Position numbers and translations under genes: made by a program. 7,107 nt of DNA from Gammaproteobacteria bacterium (lineage in GTDB: Bacteria > Pseudomonadota > Gammaproteobacteria > UBA6429 > Thiohalophilaceae): contig JAADGZ010000276.1 in NCBI GenBank assembly GCA_013152045.1, positions 1 to 7,107 on the forward strand, written 5' to 3'. The notes under the pieces are model-generated. The model was not told the origin of the DNA, did no database searches, and worked only from the letters and a program-made list of their open reading frames with translations. This document shows positions 1-6,347 of this stretch, in pieces; the first letter of the stretch is position 1; each line of letters starts with the position of its first letter.

Positions 1-20
1 TTCGCTCTACCCATCCTACC
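1..20. repeat. Partial REP-like palindromic repeat arm at window edge
   Basis: The plus strand begins TTCGCTCTACCCATCCTACC, which reads GGTAGGATGGGTAGAGCGAA on the other strand. From memory this matches one arm of a short dispersed palindrome common in gammaproteobacterial intergenic regions, in which a GTAGGATGGGT arm is followed by a GCGAAGCG turn and an ACCCATC arm. Only one arm is visible; the other would lie left of base 1. A short T run follows at 22-26, so the complete palindrome could also act as a terminator for a plus-strand gene arriving from the left. The family assignment is from memory and unconfirmed. Confidence 0.4.
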
Positions 21-61
21 GTTTTTCGTTACAAGCAGCGGGGAATTAACCCCAACGGAAA

Positions 62-1468
62 TTAAAGCGAGTAGTACATATCGAACTCAACCGGATGCGT
101 AGTCATGCGCATACGGGTAACTTCTTCCATTTTCAAACCAATGAAAGCGTCAATCATATCGTTGGTGAAAACATCACCGGCGGTAAGGAAGGCGCGATCC
201 TGATCCAGGTTTTCCAGTGCTTCTTCCAGCGAAGCACAGACGGTCGGGATTTCTTTGAGCTCTTCTGGTGGCAGATCATAGAGATCTTTGTCGGAAGATT
301 CGCCCGGGTGGATCTTGTTCTGAATGCCATCAAGGCCAGCCATCAATAGGGCGGAGAAAGCCAGATAGGGGTTGGCGGTAGGATCCGGGAAACGAACTTC
401 GATGCGACGCGCTTTCGGGCTGGTCACATACGGAATACGAATCGAGGCGGAACGGTTACGGGCCGAGTAGGCCAGCAGTACCGGTGCTTCGAAACCCGGC
501 ACCAGACGCTTGTAACTGTTGGTGGAGGAGTTGGTCAAGGCGTTGAGCGCCTTGGCGTGTTTGATAATGCCACCAATGTAATACAGGGCAGTTTCAGACA
601 AACCACCATACTCGTCACCGGAGAACAGGTTCTGCCCGTCTTTGGCTAGCGACTGATGAACGTGCATGCCGTTACCATTGTCACCCACCAGCGGTTTGGG
701 CATAAAGGTCGCGGTTTTGCCGTAGATGTGCGCCACATTGTGGACACAATATTTCAGGATCTGGTTCCAGTCGGCGCGTTTTACCAGGGTGTTGAACATG
801 GAACCGATTTCACACTGACCGGCAGTGGCTACTTCATGGTGATGCACTTCGGTAGAGACGCCCATTTCTTCCATCGCCAAACACATGGCAGCGCGCAGAT
901 CGTTGAGGGAATCAACCGGCGGAACCGGAAAATAACCGCCCTTGAGACCAGGACGATGACCGATGTTGCCATCTTCGTAGACTTTCTCGGAGTTCCATTC
1001 GGCTTCATCGGAATCAACTTTGTAGAATGCGCCGCTCATGGTGGCACCCCAACGTACATCGTCAAATACGAAGAATTCTGGCTCTGGACCAAAGAAGGCG
1101 GTGTCGGCAATGCCGGTGGATTTCAGATAGGCTTCGGCGCGTTTGGCAACTGAACGAGGATCGCGTTCATAGCCCTGACCGGTGGTCGGTTCGATAACGT
1201 CACACACCAGGATCAGAGTGGGTTCATCGGTAAAGGGATCCATCACGGCGGTATCAGGATCCGGCATCAGAATCATGTCAGACTCGTTAATGCCCTTCCA
1301 ACCGGCGATGGAGGAACCATCAAACATCTTGCCTTCGGTGAACAGATCGGCATCGATCGTGTGGGAGGGCACAGACACATGCTGTTCCTTGCCATGGGTA
1401 TCAGTGAAACGGAAATCAACAAACTTGACCCCGTTGTCTTTAATCATTTTCAAAACTTTATCGGACAT
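62..1468 (-). CDS. glnA: Type I glutamine synthetase (GlnA), 468 aa
   Basis: Catalyses ATP-dependent condensation of glutamate and ammonia to glutamine as a cytoplasmic dodecamer, the main ammonia-assimilation step. The ATG at 1468 gives 468 residues, essentially the enteric length, with the usual [20 protein letters not shown] start and a GGGAG ribosome binding site 10 bases upstream; longer in-frame starts extend into non-conserved sequence. Expected residues fall at enteric positions: Asp50 in FDGSS, metal ligands Glu129, Glu131, Glu212, Glu220, His269 and Glu357, flap Glu327 in PGFEAP, and Arg339/Arg344 in NRSASIRIP. Tyr397 in DLYDLPPEE is the adenylylation site, so control by GlnE/GlnB-type enzymes is expected. 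No ntrB or ntrC gene is visible: only 61 bases remain downstream. The upstream region carries NtrC-like and sigma-54-like sites. Confidence 0.98.
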   Translation of the reverse strand: MSDKVLKMIKDNGVKFVDFRFTDTHGKEQHVSVPSHTIDADLFTEGKMFDGSSIAGWKGINESDMILMPDPDTAVMDPFTDEPTLILVCDVIEPTTGQGYERDPRSVAKRAEAYLKSTGIADTAFFGPEPEFFVFDDVRWGATMSGAFYKVDSDEAEWNSEKVYEDGNIGHRPGLKGGYFPVPPVDSLNDLRAAMCLAMEEMGVSTEVHHHEVATAGQCEIGSMFNTLVKRADWNQILKYCVHNVAHIYGKTATFMPKPLVGDNGNGMHVHQSLAKDGQNLFSGDEYGGLSETALYYIGGIIKHAKALNALTNSSTNSYKRLVPGFEAPVLLAYSARNRSASIRIPYVTSPKARRIEVRFPDPTANPYLAFSALLMAGLDGIQNKIHPGESSDKDLYDLPPEELKEIPTVCASLEEALENLDQDRAFLTAGDVFTNDMIDAFIGLKMEEVTRMRMTTHPVEFDMYYSL

Positions 1469-1539
1469 TACTCTCAATCTCCCGCTATTTAGTAAGGAAA
1501 GCTGCCGAATCATTGGCAACCGGAACTCAAAATTTCGCG

Positions 1540-1556
1540 TCATGTATGGTACATGA
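1540..1556. promoter_or_regulatory. Perfect inverted repeat in glnA leader/promoter
   Basis: TCATGTA-TGG-TACATGA is a perfect 7-base inverted repeat with a 3-base centre, about 72-88 bases upstream of the glnA start. It overlaps the -12 end of the sigma-54-like box and the predicted transcription start. It could be an operator for an unknown regulator, or could form a small hairpin at the 5' end of the transcript. No known consensus was recognised. Confidence 0.35.
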
Positions 1557-1565
1557 AATATGCCA
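1550..1565 (-). promoter_or_regulatory. Candidate sigma-54 promoter for glnA
   Basis: The minus strand reads TGGCATATTTCATGTA. Against TGGCAC-N5-TTGCA it keeps TGGCA at -24 and T.G.A at -12 with the right spacing, but GC at -12 is replaced by GT, so the match is imperfect. It predicts a transcription start near 1540 and a leader of about 70 bases, close to that of the enteric NtrC-dependent glnA promoter. NtrC-like sites lie about 100-190 bases upstream of that start. No convincing sigma-70 promoter was found instead. Confidence 0.35.
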
Positions 1566-1628
1566 GCATACAAGACATTGATTTATATAGATTAAACTTT
1601 GTATTGCTGAGCCTCAAAGGCTGAATTC

Positions 1629-1645
1629 TGCACCTTTATCGTTCG
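1629..1645. promoter_or_regulatory. NtrC-like binding site 1 upstream of glnA
   Basis: TGCACC-TTTAT-CGTTCG matches the NtrC consensus TGCACY-N5-GGTGCA with a perfect left half and 3 of 6 bases in the right half, at the correct 5-base spacing. Its centre is about 97 bases upstream of the predicted sigma-54 start and 31 bases (three helical turns) from site 2, like the paired enhancer sites of enteric glnA. Confidence 0.4.
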
Positions 1646-1659
1646 CAAAATCGACTTTT

Positions 1660-1676
1660 CGCTCTTTTTTGGTGCG
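1660..1676. promoter_or_regulatory. NtrC-like binding site 2 upstream of glnA
   Basis: CGCTCT-TTTTT-GGTGCG matches TGCACY-N5-GGTGCA at 9 of 12 specified positions with the correct spacing. Its centre is about 128 bases upstream of the predicted sigma-54 start. The 12-mer CTTTTTTGGTGC at 1664-1675 recurs exactly at 1725-1736. Confidence 0.45.
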
Positions 1677-1720
1677 ATAATTTATGCTTCTTTCATCCTA
1701 ATCCGCAGACAAACCCCCGA

Positions 1721-1737
1721 GCGCCTTTTTTGGTGCA
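1721..1737. promoter_or_regulatory. Possible third NtrC-like site (distal repeat)
   Basis: GCGCCTTTTTTGGTGCA contains a perfect GGTGCA half. The other half, GCGCC, pairs with GGTGC at 4 of 5 positions, but across a 6-base rather than 5-base centre. It is the second copy of the 12-base repeat CTTTTTTGGTGC, 61 bases (about six helical turns) from the first, so it may be a weaker distal site on the same face of the helix. Confidence 0.3.
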
Positions 1738-1759
1738 AGCTGCGAGAAGATCCGCCCGT

Positions 1760-1782
1760 AAAAAGTTACGCTTAATGGTAAC
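1760..1782 (-). terminator. Weak candidate terminator after the CDF gene
   Basis: On the minus strand GTTAC and GTAAC can pair as a 5-base stem around an 8-base loop, followed directly by TTTTT. The loop contains the stop codon of the transporter gene. The stem is short and only moderately GC-rich, so termination may be weak. It is the only stem plus T-run arrangement seen between the four-gene minus-strand cluster and glnA. Confidence 0.25.
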
Positions 1783-2941
1783 GCAGGCGTACGGATTCAA
1801 TGTCCTTGCAACTCGATACAACCGCCTGGTTAAACTGTTGCTGCAAGTCCGCCGGACTTATGCCGTCGCTCAGCACCGACAGAGGCAACAGCAATTCTAC
1901 CCTGATCTGCCCCTCAAGGTAATGCAAGGTCATGTGCTCAATCTGCCGGGCAGCCGGAATCTCAGACCAGCATGACTGCAACTGCTGCTCAAGTTCTGAT
2001 CGATGCGGCAAGCTGGCGCGGAATTGAAAATGCTCATCGTCTTCCGGATCTATGTGTACCATGACATCCGCCACTTCTTCAATTTCTTTTATCAATTTAA
2101 GGCGAACACTTTCACTTATATAATGGGCCTCGGACACGCTCAGCTCTGGATCCACCTGAATATGCACATCGACCAGGGCATCGGCACCCATGCTGCGAGT
2201 ACGCAAAATATGCAGCGAACGCACGCCGTCCACGCTGAGAATACTCTCGCGAATCACCTGCACCCGTTCCTGCTCCAGCCCCGTGTCGATCAGCTCACGA
2301 AAACTGTGGAAAGTCAGATTCCAACCGATTTTGACAATCATCAGGCCCACGCCCACGGCGGCTACGGCGTCGAGATAATGATAACCAGCCATGCTGCCGG
2401 CAATGCCCACCAATACCACAATGGAAGAAATCGCATCGGAACGACTGTGCCAGGCATTGGCTTCCAGCAGTTTTGACTTATGTTTGCGCGCCACCACCAT
2501 GGTGTACTGATAAATCGCCTCCTTGCTCACTACTGAAATAGCGGCCACCACCAGCGCCCAGAAACCGGGCAGGGCCAGGCTCTCTGGTTTCATAATGTGT
2601 TCGACAGCATCCCAGGTGATGCCCACCGCAACTAAAATCAACATCACCCCCAGACCCACGGTGGCAATGGTTTCGATACGTCCGTGACCGTAAGGATGAT
2701 CATCGTCAGCACCCTGCCTGACATGTTTGGCCGCATACAGGACGACGAAATCTGTAGCTAGATCCGAGAGTGAGTGCACACCATCGGCGATTAATGCCTG
2801 TGAATGCGCAAGATAACCCATGACGATTTTCGCCACCCCGAGCAACAGATCGATGACCGATCCAATCAGAGTAACGCGCACCGTTTCCCGGTAGCGTTCT
2901 TCACTGCTGGTATCTTCGATTCCAAAATGGGGACTGGTCAT
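1772..2941 (-). CDS. CDF-family divalent metal efflux transporter, 389 aa
   Basis: Inner-membrane cation diffusion facilitator, expected to export a divalent metal, probably Zn2+, by proton antiport as a dimer. Six membrane helices are visible at about 22-44, 47-72, 92-114, 122-150, 165-187 and 189-212. The transport site is His56-x3-Asp60 in helix 2 and His165-x3-Asp169 in helix 5. Aligned on the ADDDHPYGHG loop (78-87), His56 replaces the first Asp of the FieF/YiiP site; the resulting HD-HD set is usual for zinc carriers. A cytoplasmic dimerisation domain spans about 215-300. An extra segment at 301-389 makes the protein about 90 residues longer than FieF and may be a second small alpha/beta domain. 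The ATG overlaps the tusA stop (ATGA), and GAGGTGG upstream supplies a ribosome binding site inside tusA. Metal specificity is inferred. Confidence 0.93.
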   Translation of the reverse strand: MTSPHFGIEDTSSEERYRETVRVTLIGSVIDLLLGVAKIVMGYLAHSQALIADGVHSLSDLATDFVVLYAAKHVRQGADDDHPYGHGRIETIATVGLGVMLILVAVGITWDAVEHIMKPESLALPGFWALVVAAISVVSKEAIYQYTMVVARKHKSKLLEANAWHSRSDAISSIVVLVGIAGSMAGYHYLDAVAAVGVGLMIVKIGWNLTFHSFRELIDTGLEQERVQVIRESILSVDGVRSLHILRTRSMGADALVDVHIQVDPELSVSEAHYISESVRLKLIKEIEEVADVMVHIDPEDDEHFQFRASLPHRSELEQQLQSCWSEIPAARQIEHMTLHYLEGQIRVELLLPLSVLSDGISPADLQQQFNQAVVSSCKDIESVRLRYH

Positions 2942-3171
2942 GTCTGTTTTACCACCTCAATACAAATGTAAACCTCATCATCGCGCGGCTCTGCCATCAC
3001 GACGCGATGGCCATGCACCCGGCACCAGGCCGGCACATCATGCAGGGCACCGGGATCGGTACAGGACACATGCAGGAGGTCACCCGCCACCAGTTTTGCG
3101 ATGGCATCCTGGACCCGGATCACCGGCATGGGGCAGAGCAGACGGCGAGCATCCAGATGCTGTTCAGACAT
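2938..3171 (-). CDS. tusA: TusA-family sulfur carrier protein, 77 aa
   Basis: Small cytoplasmic protein that carries sulfur as a cysteine persulfide and passes it to acceptors such as tRNA-thiolation enzymes or, in sulfur oxidisers, dissimilatory sulfur enzymes. The diagnostic CPxP motif is CPMP at 13-16, with Cys13 as the expected carrier; the later DPGALHDVPAWC segment (39-50) matches E. coli TusA in pattern. Other cysteines are at 37, 50 and 70. The ATG at 3171 is chosen over an in-frame start 21 bases upstream because it follows AGGA by 5 bases and gives the usual short N-terminus. It overlaps the end of the PP-loop gene by 8 bases, and its stop overlaps the CDF start by 4 bases. This placement makes the PP-loop protein its most likely partner. 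Whether it is the general TusA or a dedicated paralogue cannot be told here. Confidence 0.9.
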   Translation of the reverse strand: MSEQHLDARRLLCPMPVIRVQDAIAKLVAGDLLHVSCTDPGALHDVPAWCRVHGHRVVMAEPRDDEVYICIEVVKQT

Positions 3172-4207
3172 ACCAGTCCTGAGGGATCTCATCCGCTCGC
3201 AGGGGTTCGACCATTAAGCGCTGTGCGCGACCATCCAGATCGGTAATTTCCATTTCTACTTCAGCCGCATCCCGGCCCTGACCGAAGCGCGCGCTGATCT
3301 GTGCAGCCAGCAGTCGATCGTCCTCGTTCAACTCACCGTCAACCAGCACCAGGGGACCGCTGTGACTGGTACTCAGCAAATGCACAAACTGCTTGCGATA
3401 GCCTTCCAGAAAACGGGTCTCACCTTCTTCGCGGGCAACGATCAGCTTGAAATGAGGCCGGGGGCGCAAATGGCGGCCCACCTTGAGCAACATAATGTCG
3501 TCCAACTCGTAATCGCGTGACGAACGATGCGCCCACATATCTACCAGTTTGTCCGAATAGGACTTGTCGGTGAGAAAACAACAGCCACCGGCCGGTTGCG
3601 AGTAATCGTCGAAACCAAACTTTGCCGCCAGCTCGATTTGCGGTTTACGCGTGCGGCCGCTGAAATCATACAGCGCCTCGCGCTGCACCCAGCCTTCACG
3701 CTCGGGCCGGGTTTCCGGTAGATTCAACGCCGACAATGGCCGCAGTAATAAATCACCGGCCCCGGATTCACGCTGAATAACGGGCATGGTATCGCGGCGC
3801 TGGGACATGGGCCGCTGGCCCACCACTTCGCCGGTAATGATAAAATCAAAGCCGTGTTCCTGCATCCACTCGTAGGCCTTGCGCACCATAAAGCCTTTGC
3901 AGTCCAGACAGGGGTTCATATTCTGGCCATAGCCATGTCCGGGATTAAGCAGAACCTGTTTGTATTCCTCGATAACCTCGATGATATGCAGCTTGATGCC
4001 TAGCTGTTCAGCCACCCATAAGGCATTGTTGCGTTTGGGCTTTTGCCTGTCCTTCTTGCGGATAGCATGGGTGTGGCCCTCGACACAGAAGCCGGTGAAA
4101 ATATTGATCCCCTCCACATGGATACCCTGATCCATGATCACCCGGGTGGACAACATGGAGTCCAGACCACCGGAAATAAGGGAAATGGCTTTGCGCTGCG
4201 TGCTCAT
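3164..4207 (-). CDS. PP-loop ATPase, MnmA/ThiI-like tRNA sulfurtransferase candidate, 347 aa
   Basis: Probably activates a nucleic acid base with ATP for sulfur insertion. The PP-loop SGGLDS lies at 12-17. A NPCLDCK motif with Cys100 and Cys103 resembles the NPC/NPDxxC region of MnmA, TGEVVGQRPMSQRRD follows at about 125-139, and a GGCC motif has Cys209 and Cys210; these cysteines could hold persulfide or bind metal. The C-terminal third (about 230-347) is not the MnmA or ThiI C-terminus; a segment like LRPRPHFKLIVAREEGETRF recalls DUF814/NFACT-R-type domains found on such PP-loop proteins. The ATG at 4207 is preferred: it puts the PP-loop near the N-terminus as usual, whereas the longer form uses a TTG 33 bases upstream; neither has a clear ribosome binding site. 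It sits 45 bases after the lipoprotein gene and overlaps tusA by 8 bases. Family is confident; the tRNA target is not. Confidence 0.8.
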   Translation of the reverse strand: MSTQRKAISLISGGLDSMLSTRVIMDQGIHVEGINIFTGFCVEGHTHAIRKKDRQKPKRNNALWVAEQLGIKLHIIEVIEEYKQVLLNPGHGYGQNMNPCLDCKGFMVRKAYEWMQEHGFDFIITGEVVGQRPMSQRRDTMPVIQRESGAGDLLLRPLSALNLPETRPEREGWVQREALYDFSGRTRKPQIELAAKFGFDDYSQPAGGCCFLTDKSYSDKLVDMWAHRSSRDYELDDIMLLKVGRHLRPRPHFKLIVAREEGETRFLEGYRKQFVHLLSTSHSGPLVLVDGELNEDDRLLAAQISARFGQGRDAAEVEMEITDLDGRAQRLMVEPLRADEIPQDWYV

Positions 4208-4252
4208 AAAAATATCAATTTGTCTTGCCGAAAAACCCAACAGTTTAGCAGA

Positions 4253-5293
4253 TCAGAGCCTATTTTTCGCCCATTGGCGTAGCAGGATTCGACGCTTCTG
4301 CTGATCCTCATGCGCCAGCTCCCCCGCTGCCCGATAAAATGCACGCAGATTACCTTGTTTGGCTTTTAGTAATTGCCTCAGGGCAGGAACATCTTCGTAG
4401 TAAGTCGCCACCAGCGCCAGATGAGCGTTATTGAGATCCTGCGCCATCCACTGCGCATACACAGAAAAAGCCGGCTGGTTTTTTTTGAGACGGGCAAAGA
4501 TCTGTTTCAGTTCAGAAAAAATCCGCTCTTTTCCTTTTTGCATCTGCTTCTTGTCTATGTTTTGCCGGTATAGCTTTTGCAGTTTTTCCCGAGTCTGCAA
4601 CAACATCTGTTTGAAACGAACATCCCGTTGATGCTCCTCCATATAGATCTGATACGAAGCTGGCTTGCCTTGAGCAAGAAACCAACGGCGCACGCCTTCC
4701 TGTTCCACCAAGCTGGCGAAGGATTCGTTGAAGGTGGTGTCACCCTTGATAAACAACTGCTGGTGCGCCAGTTCATGAAAAATAATACCCACCCGCCGCG
4801 CTTCGGAACGATAGAGCATGGTATTCAAGAGCGGATCATCCGACCAGCCCAGGGTGGAGTAGGCCCGCACACCCCCCACCTGCACATCCAGTCCCTGCGC
4901 ACGTAATTGATCCGCATAAGTCTGTGCCTGCTCGCGCCGGTAATAGCCCCGATAACTGATACAGCCGACAAAGATGAAACACCATTGTTTCGGTTTCAAC
5001 GAATACGGCGGGGTGGCGACTACATTCCATACCGCATAGGGTCGGCCAAGATCAGCGTAGCTGCGATAGCTGTCATTATCCGGCAGGGCTAGTTCCCGGC
5101 TGGCGAAATCCCGTGCGGCCTGCAAGGATTCAAGCCGCTTTCGCGTCTGCGCAGGCAGGGCTGGATCCGCCAATACCTCGGCAAGCGGACGTTGCGCATT
5201 GAGTAATTGCGCATGGCCAGACAGCACATTCATGTAGTACAGTGCATTACTGCAGCCTGTCACGCCAAGCAACAATAGCGCAAGCAAGCTCAT
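4253..5293 (-). CDS. Predicted zinc aminopeptidase, lipoprotein (PF10023-like), 346 aa
   Basis: Resembles the family annotated as putative aminopeptidase (COG4324); substrate unknown. Residues 1-14 form a hydrophobic segment ending in the lipobox VTGC, with Cys14 the expected lipidated residue, so the mature protein should be membrane-anchored and face the periplasm. A conserved region from about 60 (ARDFASRELALPDNDSYRSY) to 100 precedes HELAH at 173-177, a zinc HExxH site, with Glu190 in FNESFA a likely third ligand. A charged, probably helical region spans about 220-275. The ATG at 5293 has AAGG 6 bases upstream, but the signal then lacks the usual basic n-region; a TTG at 5356 behind AGGAG (10-base spacer) would add 21 residues including several Arg/Lys. 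First gene of the minus-strand cluster. Confidence 0.85.
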   Translation of the reverse strand: MSLLALLLLGVTGCSNALYYMNVLSGHAQLLNAQRPLAEVLADPALPAQTRKRLESLQAARDFASRELALPDNDSYRSYADLGRPYAVWNVVATPPYSLKPKQWCFIFVGCISYRGYYRREQAQTYADQLRAQGLDVQVGGVRAYSTLGWSDDPLLNTMLYRSEARRVGIIFHELAHQQLFIKGDTTFNESFASLVEQEGVRRWFLAQGKPASYQIYMEEHQRDVRFKQMLLQTREKLQKLYRQNIDKKQMQKGKERIFSELKQIFARLKKNQPAFSVYAQWMAQDLNNAHLALVATYYEDVPALRQLLKAKQGNLRAFYRAAGELAHEDQQKRRILLRQWAKNRL

Positions 5294-5328
5294 TTTCAGC
5301 CTTGCAACTGCCGCCCTTTGCTGCGGTT

Positions 5329-5356
5329 TGTATATAAAATCCGTCCGGTTTCTCAA
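5329..5356 (-). promoter_or_regulatory. Candidate sigma-70 promoter for the minus-strand cluster
   Basis: On the minus strand TTGAGA (5356-5351) and TATACA (5334-5329) are 16 bases apart, matching TTGACA at 5 of 6 and TATAAT at 4 of 6 positions. It lies 36-63 bases upstream of the ATG at 5293, which fits if that start is used; if translation began at the TTG at 5356 this promoter could not serve it. The same AT-rich stretch reads TATATAAAAT on the plus strand and might be a -10 for moxR, but no -35 is seen for it. Confidence 0.3.
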
Positions 5357-5386
5357 ACCATGTGTTCTCCTGCCGATAAACCCCCA

Positions 5387-6325
5387 ATGGATAAGCACAA
5401 CATATCGCTCTATCAAAGTCTGCTGGATGATATCGTGCATAACGTTGGCCAGATCCTTCTCGGCAAGGAAAACGCCATTCGCCTGGCGCTAAGCTGCCTG
5501 CTTTGCCGCGGCCATCTCCTGATTGAAGATTTGCCTGGGGTTGGTAAAACGACCCTCGCACACACCCTGGCCAAATGTCTGGGCCTGCAATTTAATCGCA
5601 TTCAGTTTACCAGCGATCTATTACCGGCGGATATTCTTGGCGTCTCAATCTTTGAATCGAACAACAATAGCTTTCGCTTTCATCCCGGTCCCATTTTTAC
5701 CCAGCTGCTGCTGGCCGACGAGGTCAACCGCGCCACACCTAAAACCCAGAGCGCGCTACTGGAAGCCATGGAAGAACAGCAGGTCAGTATCGAAGGCGAG
5801 ACACGTCCACTACCGACCCCCTTTTTTGTCATCGCCACCCAGAATCCCAGCCACCAGATTGGAACCTTTCCTCTGCCGGAATCCCAGCTGGATCGTTTTC
5901 TCATGCGCATCCACCTCGGCTATCCGGATCCAGAAGCTGAGCGCAGACTACTCACAGGCCAATATGGACGAGACAAGTTGCAACAACTTGAATGCGCTTT
6001 TAAAGCGCCTAGCCTGGAGCAACTGCAAAACGCCGTAGACCAGGTGCATGTTTCAGAAGATTTACTCGACTACCTGCAGGCGCTGATTCATTTCAGCCGC
6101 CAGCCGGGCCATTATGCCAATGGGCTTTCACCCCGCGCCGGACTGGGCCTGTTACAGGCGGCCCGAGCCTGGGCGCTGATGCAGGGCCGTAACCACGTTT
6201 TGCCGGATGACGTGCAGGCGGTTCTGCCCAGCGTGGTCAACCACCGCCTGCAGGCTATCACCGGACTCGAAGATAGCGATAGCGACAATCCGGCCAGGCA
6301 ACTTCTTCGTGTACCCATTCCCTGA
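5387..6325 (+). CDS. MoxR-family AAA+ ATPase, 312 aa
   Basis: Cytoplasmic AAA+ ATPase of the MoxR group, thought to act as a chaperone that remodels or activates partner proteins, often ones linked to DUF58 or VWA proteins. Visible motifs: Walker A PGVGKTT at 50-56, Walker B LLLADEVNR with Asp111-Glu112, sensor 1 ATQNP with Asn153, an arginine-finger region PESQLDRF with Arg170, and sensor 2 SPRAG with Arg250. Length is typical. The ATG at 5387 gives about 25 residues before the conserved LLGKE, as usual; an in-frame ATG at 5360 would add nine unconserved residues. Neither start has a clear ribosome binding site, which is unusual for a gene likely to lead its operon. The DUF58 gene follows after 22 bases. 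The name moxR is a family label, so no symbol is given. Confidence 0.93.
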   Translation: MDKHNISLYQSLLDDIVHNVGQILLGKENAIRLALSCLLCRGHLLIEDLPGVGKTTLAHTLAKCLGLQFNRIQFTSDLLPADILGVSIFESNNNSFRFHPGPIFTQLLLADEVNRATPKTQSALLEAMEEQQVSIEGETRPLPTPFFVIATQNPSHQIGTFPLPESQLDRFLMRIHLGYPDPEAERRLLTGQYGRDKLQQLECAFKAPSLEQLQNAVDQVHVSEDLLDYLQALIHFSRQPGHYANGLSPRAGLGLLQAARAWALMQGRNHVLPDDVQAVLPSVVNHRLQAITGLEDSDSDNPARQLLRVPIP

Positions 6326-6347
6326 ACAGAGTGGCAACGCTCATCTA

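Noticed and set aside
40..53. GGGG-AATTAA-CCCC inverted repeat just after the glnA stop, as a glnA terminator
   Set aside because: The stem has only four base pairs and no T run follows it on the minus strand, so intrinsic termination is not supported.
95..1556. Plus-strand open frames opposite glnA (for example 656-1153 and 1182-1556)
   Set aside because: They lie antisense to a fully conserved glnA, have no ribosome binding sites or recognisable motifs, and are explained by the codon pattern of glnA.
1469..1573. N-terminal extension of glnA beginning [11 protein letters not shown]
   Set aside because: The extra 35 residues have no counterpart in glutamine synthetases and cover the leader and promoter sequence; the ATG at 1468 has a ribosome binding site and the canonical N-terminus.
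1757..1770. CGTAA-AAAG-TTACG inverted repeat after the CDF gene as a strong terminator
   Set aside because: The stem is five pairs and the T run lies inside the hairpin rather than after it; the alternative pairing ending at 1782 is the better candidate, though still weak.
2003..2476. 157-codon plus-strand open frame inside the CDF gene
   Set aside because: It is antisense to conserved membrane and metal-site codons and shows no independent coding sign; histidine-rich composition comes from the complement of the transporter codons.
4577..4906. 109-codon plus-strand open frame opposite the aminopeptidase gene
   Set aside because: It is antisense to the conserved HELAH region, with no ribosome binding site or known domain.
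5523..6038. 171-codon frame overlapping moxR on the same strand
   Set aside because: It is a shifted-frame shadow of the AAA+ core; the true frame carries Walker A, Walker B, sensor 1 and arginine-finger motifs.
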